Program-made: the position numbers and the translations under genes
Notes under the pieces: generated by a model
Seen by the model: the letters and a program-made list of their open reading frames with translations, nothing else
The model's database searches: none
What the model was told of the DNA's origin: nothing
Assembly (NCBI RefSeq): GCF_003342675.1
Contig: NZ_CP031149.1
Coordinates: 1 to 64,000, forward strand
DNA: 64,000 bases
Source of the DNA: Haloplanus rubicundus
GTDB taxonomy: Archaea; Halobacteriota; Halobacteria; Halobacteriales; Haloferacaceae
Direction of reading: 5' to 3'
Part shown: piece by piece, positions 32,968 through 42,117 of the stretch
Layout: every line of letters begins with the position of its first letter
Numbering within the stretch: the stretch's first letter is position 1

Positions 32968-34575
32968 TTACTGGGCGGGAGCTGGCTCCGACTCGATGTC
33001 GCTGCCGGCAGGCGCGAGGTCCTCGGCTGTCGCCTGGACTGCCGCTTCGATGGCCGAGGTATCGCTGTTGTAGACGCTGAGAACGGCGTCCGCTGCATCC
33101 GATTCACCGCTCTCGAGCGCGCCGAGTCGCGCCCGGGTCGCGTTAATGGTTTCAGCCATCCACGAGTCGCGAATCTCCCCGCCCACCGTCGAGATGTGCT
33201 CGGGCTGGATGGAGACGTTCACGCCGGCGTCCGTCTCGTACTGGTGGACCTTGCCGACCACTGCGACGAACGACGGGGTCTCGGCCGAGCGGAGCACAGC
33301 CATCGGCTCCTGCTGGTACTGCCCCGCGTAGATGTTCACAACTTCACCACCTGCCATGACGCGCCCCTTCCAGAACTCGGAGTCATCGCCGACATCCGAG
33401 GTTTCGATGAGAGCACCGACCACGAGCACGCGGTTAACCGCCTCACCCGAGGGGAGTAGCGTGAACTTTGGCGCACGATCGTCGCCTTCGTCCTCTGGGC
33501 GGGTGAACGAGTGGGTCGCCATGTTCAGCTCTTCAGCGAACACGCGCTTGGCGGGTTGGCGCTGCGTGGCGGCGTCTTCGAGGGCTGCGTTACTGAGGCC
33601 GGCATTCTCTCCCGAGTAGGAGATCTCCTCGACCTCGTCGACGAGAAAGTACTCGCCGATGACCGGGCCCCGGATGTCGTATGTCCTGCCGATGAGCAAC
33701 TCACGGAGCTCCGTTTCGACGACGCTGGGATCGAGGGCCTCGGAAGCCATCTCTATGGCGTCATCGAGACTCACTCCGGAGACTGCCTCAGTCATCTCAG
33801 CGTTGAACAGCGTGCGGACAGCACGGTTGCCATCGTCAAGGATGGCCTTCAGGCGAAGATCGAACACGCCATCGACATCACCGTGTTCGGAGCAGCGACC
33901 GTTCTGAACGACACGCGTGCAGTCCTTGCTGGAGCACCGCTTGATGAGACCCGAACCCTCATCGAGGCCAACGAGCGTCCCAGTGGCACGAATCGACCCG
34001 TCCGTGGGTTCGACGGCCTCCTCGGACTCCGTGACACTGCTCGCCTTGTTGAGCGAGATGGAGTACTTGCTCTCGTACTCGTTCGTGACCGCCGAGGTGA
34101 TGTCGTAGGTGACACCCTCCTCGAGGGTCGGGAGTGAGTCGGTGTTCTTCGCCCAGACAACGAACTTCATTTGGGCCGTTTCGTCGGCGATGAGGCCGAC
34201 CTGCCGCATGGAATCGGAGTGCGGCTCCCAGAGGTCGACGATCTGCGCCCGGACGTCCACCCATTCCTCGTCACCGAGATCCGAGATATCCTCGAGAGCT
34301 ATCCGGTCGAAGCCCCGGGAACTGCTGTTACCGGTGCCGACGAAGCCGGCAACCGCCTTGACCCCGTCCGAGAGGTCGCTGGATTCGAGGTCGTGGTCGT
34401 CGATGAGGTTACGAACTGTCGTCTCGACCGCCGTCTCGATCGGAACGGAGTACTCCTGCAGGGCCGCGATCCGCTCTTCGATGCCCGATGCGGGGATCTC
34501 CACGCCCATCTCGCCGAACTCGCCGCTGATGTCTTCCGCGCGCTGTGCTACGTCAGTGGTAATGTTTGCACACAT
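32968..34575 (-). CDS. rpa: RPA fused to RPA-associated protein
   Basis: A single-stranded DNA-binding protein. The start at 34575 (MCANITTDVAQRAEDIS) is typical for haloarchaeal RPA. OB fold 1 spans about 100-180 (DLWEPHSDSMRQVGLIADE). A zinc-stabilised OB follows, with C214-x4-C219-x8-C228-x2-H231. From about residue 342 the protein becomes an RPA-associated protein (AKRVFAEELNMATHSF, then APKFTLLPSGEAVNRVLVVG and NIYAGQYQQEP). In haloarchaeal chromosomes these two parts are normally separate genes in one operon; here they form one 535-residue chain. It would coat single strands during plasmid replication. Confidence 0.88.
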   Translation of the reverse strand: MCANITTDVAQRAEDISGEFGEMGVEIPASGIEERIAALQEYSVPIETAVETTVRNLIDDHDLESSDLSDGVKAVAGFVGTGNSSSRGFDRIALEDISDLGDEEWVDVRAQIVDLWEPHSDSMRQVGLIADETAQMKFVVWAKNTDSLPTLEEGVTYDITSAVTNEYESKYSISLNKASSVTESEEAVEPTDGSIRATGTLVGLDEGSGLIKRCSSKDCTRVVQNGRCSEHGDVDGVFDLRLKAILDDGNRAVRTLFNAEMTEAVSGVSLDDAIEMASEALDPSVVETELRELLIGRTYDIRGPVIGEYFLVDEVEEISYSGENAGLSNAALEDAATQRQPAKRVFAEELNMATHSFTRPEDEGDDRAPKFTLLPSGEAVNRVLVVGALIETSDVGDDSEFWKGRVMAGGEVVNIYAGQYQQEPMAVLRSAETPSFVAVVGKVHQYETDAGVNVSIQPEHISTVGGEIRDSWMAETINATRARLGALESGESDAADAVLSVYNSDTSAIEAAVQATAEDLAPAGSDIESEPAPAQ

Positions 34576-34656
34576 ATTTGTCACTCTCTGAGGGAATTTC
34601 TGAGAAACGGCTTCGGGACTGGGCACCCGACCGTCGCGCCTCACCCCACCCGCTCT

Positions 34657-34686
34657 CCCTCACCCCCTTTGGGGGCTAATACTCAC
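34657..34686 (-). promoter_or_regulatory. Recurrent G/C hairpin leader, copy 9 (RPA)
   Basis: On the minus strand: GTGAGTATTAGCCCCC, AAA, GGGGGTGAGGG, about 80 bases before the RPA start. It is one of the best-conserved copies. Confidence 0.65.
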
Positions 34687-34824
34687 GGGAGACGCAAGCG
34701 GGATAACCGGAAAGCGACGATTGGGACATCCCGACCGCCGCCGTATGGACTAATTCGCTCCGAGGTTGAACCCCGGATCTCGGACGAGAATGAACGCAGT
34801 CACCGCTGGGCCCCTCTCTGACTT

Positions 34825-34867
34825 CCCTCACCCCCCTTTGGGGACCAAAACTCACGCTGCGAGGAGC
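34825..34867 (-). promoter_or_regulatory. Recurrent G/C hairpin leader, copy 10 (orphan)
   Basis: On the minus strand: GCTCCTCGCAGCGTGAG, then TTTTGGTCCCC, AAA, GGGGGGTGAGGG. The upstream 12 bases are identical to copy 11, so the shared block is longer between these two. No minus-strand gene starts directly after it; copy 9 and RPA follow. Confidence 0.6.
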
Positions 34868-34927
34868 TGGGGAACCCGAGAGAATAGAGGCACTTTTCGC
34901 GTCCGAGTCAATAATAGCCGATAATCC

Positions 34928-34942
34928 GGAAATATATACCTC
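34928..34942 (+). promoter_or_regulatory. Probable promoter of the histidine kinase
   Basis: GGAAATATATACC is a good archaeal TATA/BRE-like sequence about 80 bases before the kinase start. Confidence 0.4.
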
Positions 34943-35018
34943 GCACAAATATCGTCAGCGTGTGAAGCAGTTCAAATATAAAACGGTATGCGCCTTCACC
35001 TGCTGATATACGATAACG

Positions 35019-36710
35019 ATGAGGTTATTCGATCTATTCCTATTTGGGTTCCCGGCCATCTTATCAGCAAGCGTCGCACTGTTTGCGTGGCAATATCGGT
35101 CAAATCCTGGGGGCACGCCGCTTGTTATCCACGCGCTTGGGTCAGCAGTGTGGATACTCAGCTACGGAGCGGGCACTCGACTCAACAGCCAACTGCTTGC
35201 TCCGGGTATGCTGGGCGTTTCGTGGCTTGCCGCGGTTGCAGTGGCTTTCTCTGGGATGTACGTCGCCGTAGAGTACACGGAACGAACGTGGCTCAAACAG
35301 CCAGTGGTACTGGGTAGCATTGGGGGCTACCTCTGCTTGGAGGCACTACTGATCTGGCTCAACCCCAGAGGTCTGTTCTACACTCGTGTGCCGACAATCG
35401 TTCAAACTGGGACGCCAGTGTATGAGCTCGGCGTCTGGTGGACGGTTCATCTCGTCGTGGTGTTTGCCGCAGCTACTGCTATGCTGGGCATGTTTTTCCA
35501 AGTATATCTGAGCGAGAGTGGCGCGTATCGCCAACAGGCCCGCACAGTACTCGTCGGTATTGCAGTCATCTATATCACAGCGATCGTCGAGGTTACTGGA
35601 CTTGAGCCGTATCCCGACCTGTTGTACAATGCAACGATGGCAGGGAGTACAGTCCTGTCCGTGACGTTCCTCTGGGCCCTATTCCACGCTGACTTTCTGG
35701 AGTTGACTCCTATTGCACGTAAGACGTTATTAGAGGATATCGAGGATGCGACGATTGTTCTCGATCATCAGGACCGTCTCGTCTATGCTAATCGGACTGC
35801 TCAAGACGTGTTCGATACTGGTCCGGAGTATACAGGTATGTCGGCAGACGACCTTTTCGATTCGATCATCGGTGGACACCCCGATCGGATCATCAATATG
35901 AACGACAGCGAGACAGAGATCGCGATCGCGCCTGACGATGAGAGACAGTACTTTACGATGTCAGCGTCGACAGTCGGCGACGACGAGAGAGGCCGTGCGT
36001 TCGTGTTCCACGAAATCACGGCACAAAAGCAGTATGAACTACAGATTGAACAGCAACGAGATGATCTTGAGACTCTCAATCAGGTTCTGAGACACGACAT
36101 ACGCAACGACCTCCAACTGATCACAGCGTACGGTGACATACTTGATGATGAGTGTGAAACAGAAAATAAACAACAGTACATAAATATGATAAATAAAAGC
36201 GCCAACCACGCTGTTGAACTCACGCAGACGGCGCGGGAGTTATCTGAGGTCATGCTTTCGGACAGCGTCGAAGAACAGCGAGTTACTCTCCAAACGATTC
36301 TGACAGACGAAGTTACCGAAGTACAAGCTTCATACCCCAGCGCTACTCTTGTGTTCGGAACAGAGATACCGTCAGTCACCCTTGCAGCAAACGATATGAT
36401 CTCCTCTGTGTTTCGGAACCTGTTGAAGAACGCTGTTCAGCACAATGACAAGGAGGTGGCCGAGGTGATTGTATCGGCCACCGATCATGAGGATACAGTA
36501 ACAGTCACAATTGCTGATAATGGTCCTGGCGTCCCTGATGGTCAAAAAGAAACGGTCTTCGGGAAAGGAGAGCGGGGACTGGACAGTTCTGGCACCGGAA
36601 TAGGACTACACCTCGTTAACACCCTTGTTAGCATACATAATGGTGACGTGTGGATTGAAGATAATGAACCTGAAGGAGCCATATTCAGCGTTGAGCTACC
36701 CACAGTTTAA
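35019..36710 (+). CDS. 7TM-PAS sensor histidine kinase
   Basis: A 563-residue membrane sensor. Seven hydrophobic helices in the first 230 residues match the haloarchaeal histidine-kinase N-terminal 7TM module. A PAS domain follows (DATIVLDHQDRLVYANRTAQ). The dimerisation domain has the phospho-acceptor His in LNQVLRHDIRNDLQLI (about residue 360), and the ATPase domain has NLLKNAVQHND, IADNGPGVP and SSGTGIGLHLV. It should autophosphorylate in response to an unknown signal. No response regulator lies nearby, so the partner is elsewhere. Base composition is more AT-rich than its neighbours. Confidence 0.93.
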   Translation: MRLFDLFLFGFPAILSASVALFAWQYRSNPGGTPLVIHALGSAVWILSYGAGTRLNSQLLAPGMLGVSWLAAVAVAFSGMYVAVEYTERTWLKQPVVLGSIGGYLCLEALLIWLNPRGLFYTRVPTIVQTGTPVYELGVWWTVHLVVVFAAATAMLGMFFQVYLSESGAYRQQARTVLVGIAVIYITAIVEVTGLEPYPDLLYNATMAGSTVLSVTFLWALFHADFLELTPIARKTLLEDIEDATIVLDHQDRLVYANRTAQDVFDTGPEYTGMSADDLFDSIIGGHPDRIINMNDSETEIAIAPDDERQYFTMSASTVGDDERGRAFVFHEITAQKQYELQIEQQRDDLETLNQVLRHDIRNDLQLITAYGDILDDECETENKQQYINMINKSANHAVELTQTARELSEVMLSDSVEEQRVTLQTILTDEVTEVQASYPSATLVFGTEIPSVTLAANDMISSVFRNLLKNAVQHNDKEVAEVIVSATDHEDTVTVTIADNGPGVPDGQKETVFGKGERGLDSSGTGIGLHLVNTLVSIHNGDVWIEDNEPEGAIFSVELPTV

Positions 36711-36878
36711 AATCAATAGTGAATGGTCATACCGAGATTGAAACACTGGGTACGATGCCGCCTCCTACAATAACAAACATTTACCAACATAGATCGCACT
36801 ACTCTGGGTCTGACAGTCCACAGTGAATAACAGACTAGCTAGAACCATACGAACGGACCCGCGTCACATCCTCGACGA

Positions 36879-37211
36879 CTAGAAGCTGTAGTCGTCGCGA
36901 TCGCGAGCTTCGGCACACGCCTCGCAGAGGATGTCGAATGGCGGCCACCCGGTCAGTCCGTCGGCATCTTCGAGGAGCGTGGTCGGGACCACCCCCGACA
37001 TCCCACACCCACCGTCACACGACGCCCAGGAATGGCTGACCGCGGCGAACGTCTCGCCATGTGGGTCGTGGTCGGGCTTCCTGAACTCGGGGCCATCGCC
37101 GGTCTTGAACTGAACGCTCACGGGTTCTTGCGGCTCAATTTTGGCTTCGGTCGCTGATCCGCTGAAATCGCTGTCGATACGCCGCTCGTCGGGGTTGATG
37201 TTGTCGTACAT
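36879..37211 (-). CDS. Small zinc-binding hypothetical protein
   Basis: A 110-residue protein. The start at 37211 is chosen because it directly follows a GGTGAGGG ribosome-binding stretch in the recurrent leader. Cysteines in SWASCDGGCGMSG and ILCEACAEARDRD form two CxxC-like pairs for one zinc. The first half is acidic. Function is unknown. Confidence 0.65.
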   Translation of the reverse strand: MYDNINPDERRIDSDFSGSATEAKIEPQEPVSVQFKTGDGPEFRKPDHDPHGETFAAVSHSWASCDGGCGMSGVVPTTLLEDADGLTGWPPFDILCEACAEARDRDDYSF

Positions 37212-37218
37212 CTCACTT

Positions 37219-37261
37219 CCCTCACCCCCATTTGGGGTCCAATACTCACGCTGCGAGGAGC
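37219..37261 (-). promoter_or_regulatory. Recurrent G/C hairpin leader, copy 11, with ribosome-binding site
   Basis: On the minus strand: GCTCCTCGCAGCGTGAG, then TATTGGACCCC, AAAT, GGGGGTGAGGG, ending 7 bases before the ATG at 37211. The GGTGAGG would pair with the 16S rRNA 3' end and is partly inside the hairpin stem, so the hairpin could mask the ribosome-binding site. Confidence 0.65.
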
Positions 37262-37423
37262 GGGGGTACACACGGAACGAACGGCGCGATCAGCCTGCCG
37301 GCCGAACAGTTCGGAACAGCGTCGTTAGAGCCTGTCATACAAAACTTCGCACGGTCTGTCTATCCGACTCTTGTCAAGACCCGCGTGCAAGATACAACGC
37401 GCGAATCGGCCAGTACCGACTGG

Positions 37424-38332
37424 TCACGGAGCAGGGTCGTATTCGTGTGTCGCCGTCCAGTAGGCACCGAGACGGTCGATCAGCCGGTCAGGGGCTTCCG
37501 CAAAGAGCCGCTCGCCAAGGGGCCGGCCTTGACGGTGGAATTCGGACCGCTTCGCAGTGAGTATCTCGTTCAGTATCTCTCTGGTTGCTGGGGCGAACAG
37601 TTCCTCGTCGTGCATCACCATTTCGAACTCCGCGAGGTCGTTCTCGTAGCCGATGATATCGGACAGCTGTTTGAGTTCTGCGCGCCGGCGCTTCATCGGG
37701 CCGACCCACACACGCCGGAGGAGCCGGGTGTGGTAGCGGTGGTACTTGATCCGCTTTCGCCACTCGTGAAAGCGCTCGAACTCCGGCTCCTCGTACGCCT
37801 CACCCATGCGATTCCGGGCCCGCTTGTAGGACTTGCGCAAGCCGCCAGCCACCGCGTCGTACCCCTCCGTCGCGATCGGCAGATTCGGGACGCGGTCTCG
37901 TCCCTCGACCAGATCCGCCCGGACCTGCGCCAGTCGTCGCTCAAGATCCTGTTCAGCAGTCATCGTCTCGCGTCGATCGACCAGTGTCGCCCGAATATCG
38001 GCGAGCGTCGAGTCGTCCAAGGCGCCGCGCGCCTCGACCGCAGGCCGGAGGTGGTCGTCGAACGTCTCGATAGCCGCGTGAGCGTCGCGAATATCAGAGA
38101 TTCGCCGGGCCGCATCCCGGTAGTGGACGTTCTCGCGTTTGTACGTGGGCAAGACCGGCCGAACGAGTCGAACGGCCGCTCGGATCTCTTTACACCGCTT
38201 GCGAACCTCGTGGACCGTCTCGTGTACGTCGTCGCCCTCGTCGATGTGGTCGATCCCTCGTTCGATCTTGCCGTCGACGATTCGCTTGATTCCGTCCGAG
38301 ACGTGTTCGTCGGGTTGGAGGGTGTATTCCAT
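37424..38332 (-). CDS. CHAD-domain protein (polyphosphate-binding)
   Basis: A 302-residue all-helical CHAD protein rich in Arg, Lys and His. Conserved helices include VHEVRKRCKEIRAAVRLVRP, RDAARRISDIRDAHAAIETF and FHEWRKRIKYHRYHTRLL. CHAD proteins bind long polyphosphate chains through basic surfaces. Its place three genes from ppk1 and ppk2 supports a polyphosphate role here. It starts 12 bases after the preceding small gene and is probably co-transcribed with it. Confidence 0.9.
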   Translation of the reverse strand: MEYTLQPDEHVSDGIKRIVDGKIERGIDHIDEGDDVHETVHEVRKRCKEIRAAVRLVRPVLPTYKRENVHYRDAARRISDIRDAHAAIETFDDHLRPAVEARGALDDSTLADIRATLVDRRETMTAEQDLERRLAQVRADLVEGRDRVPNLPIATEGYDAVAGGLRKSYKRARNRMGEAYEEPEFERFHEWRKRIKYHRYHTRLLRRVWVGPMKRRRAELKQLSDIIGYENDLAEFEMVMHDEELFAPATREILNEILTAKRSEFHRQGRPLGERLFAEAPDRLIDRLGAYWTATHEYDPAP

Positions 38333-38344
38333 GGGTGACTTTGG

Positions 38345-38656
38345 CTACGAACCGTTATCCTCGGCAATCTCTCTGAGGGCTGTCGCGACAGCTTCGACCT
38401 CGAGTGTCGACTCGAAGGCTTCGAACCGGTCAAGCGCCTCGTCGGACCAGTTCGACGTTCGTTGCTGCCTTTCAATGAACCCCTCGAGATAGACTGCCAT
38501 CTGGTAGGCCTCCTCTGGCGTCGAGTCGGACGAGGTGCTGCCAGGGATGAGAGGCTCCAGATCGTCTTCGTACTCCGCTATGTCGAACGTCCAGGACCCA
38601 GAGCTGTCGCGGTACTGGTCGTACCGTCTCGGGAAGTCTGAAGCGTCTGGGCACAT
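38345..38656 (-). CDS. Small hypothetical protein in polyphosphate cluster
   Basis: A 103-residue acidic protein (DQYRDSSGSWTFDIAEYEDD, then EEAYQMAVYLEGFIERQQ). Not recognised. It lies between ppk1 and the CHAD gene, with only 12 bases to the latter, and probably takes part in the same process. Confidence 0.6.
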   Translation of the reverse strand: MCPDASDFPRRYDQYRDSSGSWTFDIAEYEDDLEPLIPGSTSSDSTPEEAYQMAVYLEGFIERQQRTSNWSDEALDRFEAFESTLEVEAVATALREIAEDNGS

Positions 38657-38846
38657 AATATGGACGATAGTTTATAGAGCCTATTTAGGCTTATGCAGTC
38701 AAATATTCAGGTATGTCAGGTTTTTAGCCGCGTCGTCATGAGCATAGCTGAATCACCCGCCATCAATGCATGACCTCGTGGCGTGATACACTGCTGGGGG
38801 TACGACGGCAAATCGTCAAAGGCGGGAATACGACAACTCGCTTCGG

Positions 38847-41267
38847 CTAAGAGGGTGTCTCGTACTCCGAACGAAGCCGGGTCCGGGCACCGTCACGCGT
38901 CTTGAAATACCGACGGTCACCGTCTTGTGTACGGACCGCCCATTCGTACGTCTCGCTGTCGGGATGATACCACTGCTCAGCGTATCTGTCGAAAACCGAT
39001 GGAGTCTCGCTGTCCGAGTGCCCTTCTTCATCCCCATCGGAGTCGACGGTGGTGGCTGACAAGTCACGGTCGCTTTCGACACCCCCGTCGGGGGTTGGCT
39101 CGATGAGTAGCCCCTCTTCGATCAGGTCCATGTCAACGTCCATACCAGGTCCGTACCCACGCTCGAGGGCGGCGTCCGTGGCCGCCATCAGGATTTCCTG
39201 GGTGTCCCGTACTGGCTCGTCGTCCGGTGTGACCTGCTCGTAGCTCCCGTCGCTTTGCATCACCCACCGGCGGCGGTTGTCAGTGAGTGAGACCTCCAAA
39301 ACCAATCGGAGTTGGTTGCGCAGTCTCGTTGCTTCGACGGGCGTGACGGCCTCGACACGGTGGTCGAGGTTGCGGGTCATCCAGTCCGCAGAGCCGATGA
39401 ACCAGTCGGGGTCGCCGGCGTTCTCGAAGTAGAAGATCCGAGCGTGCTCGAGGAGGCGCCCGACGATCGAGTGCACGGTGATGTTCTCGCTGACGTCCTC
39501 GAGGCCGGGCCGGAGTCGGCAGATGTCGCGGACGATGAGGTCTATGTCGACGCCGGCCATCGAGGCGCGATACAGTTCTTCGACCATCTTCGGGTCCTCG
39601 AGGCCGTTCACCTTCACGACGATTCGCGCACGCCGGTCAGCACGGGCGTGATCGGCTTCGCGACGGACCATCTCTGTGAAGCGCTCACGCATCGTCACCG
39701 GTGCGATGAGGAGCTTCCGGAAGCGCTCGTCGAGCGTCGGCCCGGTGAAGAAGTTGAAGACCTTCGTGAGGTCTTGCCCGACGTCGCGATCAGTGGTCAG
39801 CAGTCCGAGATCGCAATACCCCTTGGCGGTCTCGGAGTGATAGTTGCCCGTGCCGACGTGTGAGTAGAGTTGGACGCCATCCTCCTCTCGACGGACGACA
39901 AGCGCCGTCTTCGTATGTGTCTTCAGACCGACGGTCCCGTAGGCGACGTGAATGCCCTCCTCCTCGAGGCGGCGCACCCATTCGAGGTTGTTCTTCTCGT
40001 CGAAGCGCGCCTTGAGTTCGACCATCACCGCCACTTGTTTCCCGTTGTCCGCAGCGTCGATGAGGCTCTGAATCACCTTCGAGTCGCTCGCCGTTCGATA
40101 GATCGCGGCCTTCACTGCGAGGACGTTCGGGTCATTCGCGGCTGCGTCGAGGAACCGCTGCACCGTGCCCTCGAAAGCGTGATAGGGGTGATGGACCAGG
40201 ATGTCGTCCTCGCGGATTTCGTCGAATATCGCCGTCGTCTCGTTTCGACTGTCGCCCGCTTTCGGCAGTAGTCGCGGATGTGGCTGTGGTGTCCACGATG
40301 GGAGTTTGAGGTTCGGCCGCTCCAACTCGAGAAGCGTAAAGAAATCCTCGTAGTCGATTGGGCCCTCTCGGTGGAAGACCTCGCGGTCGTCGACATCGAG
40401 ATGCTCCGTCAGAATCGAGACTGACTCATCGGCCATATCTGCATCGACTTCTAGGCGGACGATGGTCGCGAACCGCCGTTGCTCGAGGACGTCCTCGATG
40501 ATATCGACGAGGTCCTCGGCGACCTCTTCGTTGCGTCGCACCTCGGCGTTCCGCGTCACCCTGAACTTCGAGACGTCGAGGATGTCGAGACCGGGGAGGA
40601 GCATATCGAGGTTGGCCTCGATGAGATCCTCGATCAGGACGTACTGTTCGGAGGTGTCCGGAACGTCGACGAGACGGGGCTGATTTGCCGGGATCTTGAT
40701 TCGCGTAAACGTCGTGTCCTCACCCGTCTCCGTCGAGAGGACGGCGAGCGAGAGGGAGAGGTTCGAGATGAACGGGAACGGGTGGGCGGGATCGAAGGCG
40801 AGCGGCGTGAGGGTGGGGAGAACGGACCCTTCGAAGTACGTCTGGAGTTGGTCGCGCTGCTCTCCGTTCAGGTCGTCGTACTCACGGATCGCGATACCTA
40901 CGTCCGCGAGTTCGGATTTGAGTTCGGTCTGCCAGTAGGTGTCTTGGCGGCGGAACAGTGGTCGTGCGGTCTCAATGACCTCATCCAACTGCTCGCTGGG
41001 TGTGCGGCCGTCAGGTGTCGTCACAGTAACGCCGGCTGTGACCTGCTGTGTGAGTCCGCCGACGCGTTTCATGAAGAACTCGTCGGTGTTCTTAGTGAAG
41101 AACGCAAGAAACCGGAGGCGTTCGAGTGGTGGGTTGCGTTCGTTCGTGCCCTCACTCAGAACACGCTCCTGATAGGCAAGCTCAGAGAGTTCTCGATTGA
41201 GATAATACTGTGGATCCGTCAAATCCGGTTCAGTCATTCGTTCCTCCGGTTCGCTCATTTGTTCCAT
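38847..41267 (-). CDS. ppk1: Polyphosphate kinase PPK1
   Basis: PPK1 makes inorganic polyphosphate from the gamma-phosphate of ATP. The start at 41267 (MEQMSEPEERMTEPDLTDPQ) is preferred; the 70 residues before it are Cys-rich and unlike the family. The chain follows PPK1 throughout: YYLNRELSELAYQERVL, AFFTKNTDEFFMKRVGGL, HHPYHAF, VKAAIYRTASDSKVIQSL, RFDEKNNLEW. The phosphorylated-His region is SHVGTGNYHSETAKGYCDLG. After the normal C-terminus comes about 100 acidic residues and a small module (DRYAEQWYHPDSETYEWAVR) not usual in PPK1. It anchors a polyphosphate island. Confidence 0.95.
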   Translation of the reverse strand: MEQMSEPEERMTEPDLTDPQYYLNRELSELAYQERVLSEGTNERNPPLERLRFLAFFTKNTDEFFMKRVGGLTQQVTAGVTVTTPDGRTPSEQLDEVIETARPLFRRQDTYWQTELKSELADVGIAIREYDDLNGEQRDQLQTYFEGSVLPTLTPLAFDPAHPFPFISNLSLSLAVLSTETGEDTTFTRIKIPANQPRLVDVPDTSEQYVLIEDLIEANLDMLLPGLDILDVSKFRVTRNAEVRRNEEVAEDLVDIIEDVLEQRRFATIVRLEVDADMADESVSILTEHLDVDDREVFHREGPIDYEDFFTLLELERPNLKLPSWTPQPHPRLLPKAGDSRNETTAIFDEIREDDILVHHPYHAFEGTVQRFLDAAANDPNVLAVKAAIYRTASDSKVIQSLIDAADNGKQVAVMVELKARFDEKNNLEWVRRLEEEGIHVAYGTVGLKTHTKTALVVRREEDGVQLYSHVGTGNYHSETAKGYCDLGLLTTDRDVGQDLTKVFNFFTGPTLDERFRKLLIAPVTMRERFTEMVRREADHARADRRARIVVKVNGLEDPKMVEELYRASMAGVDIDLIVRDICRLRPGLEDVSENITVHSIVGRLLEHARIFYFENAGDPDWFIGSADWMTRNLDHRVEAVTPVEATRLRNQLRLVLEVSLTDNRRRWVMQSDGSYEQVTPDDEPVRDTQEILMAATDAALERGYGPGMDVDMDLIEEGLLIEPTPDGGVESDRDLSATTVDSDGDEEGHSDSETPSVFDRYAEQWYHPDSETYEWAVRTQDGDRRYFKTRDGARTRLRSEYETPS

Positions 41268-41670
41268 AAAACCATATCCGCACTGGTAGTATTTGCTGCT
41301 TCCTACTGGGAAACAGTCACCTTCGTGGTGGAAGACGAACCCCGGAACAAGAACTCGCAGGGAGCGATAGTCTGCGCACGCAGGAGCGGACTGCTGCATC
41401 GTTTCTCCAGACATTGCGTATTCATGTGACTGATGGCGAAGTCGAAAACCACATACATTCAACGCATCCCTCCGCACGACTGTTGAATACAGCCTCTGTA
41501 TCGGTCACGGACAGCAAGTGGAACGAGAACAAGTCACGCATGGCCGTCCAAGATATCGGTTTGTGCCATCATCAAACGGCCGGTGAAGCGATACACCCGG
41601 TGTTATAATGTATATAGAAATCTATACCGCTCTTAGATAGGATTTTTCAGAACCGGCACTACGAAACGGT
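41268..41670. other. Intergenic region between ppk1 and the phosphatase
   Basis: About 400 bases carrying the divergent control regions of ppk1 (minus) and the phosphatase (plus). The only clear signal is the AT palindrome at 41613-41626. Confidence 0.45.
41611..41626 (+). promoter_or_regulatory. TATA region overlapping an AT palindrome
   Basis: TATAATGTATATAG is a strong TATA-like stretch, and TATAGA-AA-TCTATA (41613-41626) is a perfect palindrome overlapping it, 45 bases before the phosphatase ATG. A repressor site over the promoter is plausible. Confidence 0.45.
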
Positions 41671-42117
41671 ATGATCGACGACGAAGTGATCGTCGCGTTC
41701 GTGTGCGTCCAGAACGCGGGGCGGAGCCAGATGGCAACCGCGTTCGCGAAACGAGAGATGGAGAACCGCAACCTTGGAAACCGGGTTGAGATACTCACCG
41801 GCGGGACGAACCCAACTGACAGCGTTCATCAAAGCACTGTCGAAGTCATGCGGGAGGATGGCATCGATCTTTCGGATCGTACACCTCGTGAAATCACGTT
41901 CGAGGAACTACAGGATGCCGATATCGTAATCACCATGGGCTGCTCCGCAGACGACTTATGCCCAGCTACGTGGAGCGGCGATAATCGCGACTGGGATCTA
42001 GACGACCCACACGGACGGTCCCTCGACATCGTTCGCGGGATCCGAGATGAGATTCGCGACCGCGTCGCCGACCTCTTGGCAGAACTCGAAGCCGGTCGGT
42101 CCGCCGAAACATCGTGA
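41671..42117 (+). CDS. Arsenate-reductase-like low-molecular-weight phosphatase
   Basis: A 148-residue protein of the low-molecular-weight tyrosine phosphatase/ArsC superfamily. The phosphate-binding loop is VCVQNAGRSQMA (C-x5-R-S, Cys about residue 12), and the general-acid loop is around DDPHGRS. Members either dephosphorylate proteins or reduce arsenate. CVQNAGRSQMA is typical of the arsenate-reductase-like group, but no ars genes are near. Between ppk1 and ppk2, a phosphate-related task is possible. Confidence 0.85.
   Translation: MIDDEVIVAFVCVQNAGRSQMATAFAKREMENRNLGNRVEILTGGTNPTDSVHQSTVEVMREDGIDLSDRTPREITFEELQDADIVITMGCSADDLCPATWSGDNRDWDLDDPHGRSLDIVRGIRDEIRDRVADLLAELEAGRSAETS

Noticed and set aside
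34676-34948. Minus-strand frame of 90 codons between two leader copies
   Set aside because: Basic, low-complexity product; it overlaps both leader hairpins.
37232-38338. Plus-strand frame of 368 codons over the CHAD gene
   Set aside because: It is the reverse shadow of the clear CHAD coding sequence.
40479-41429. Plus-strand frame of 316 codons over ppk1
   Set aside because: Reverse shadow of PPK1.
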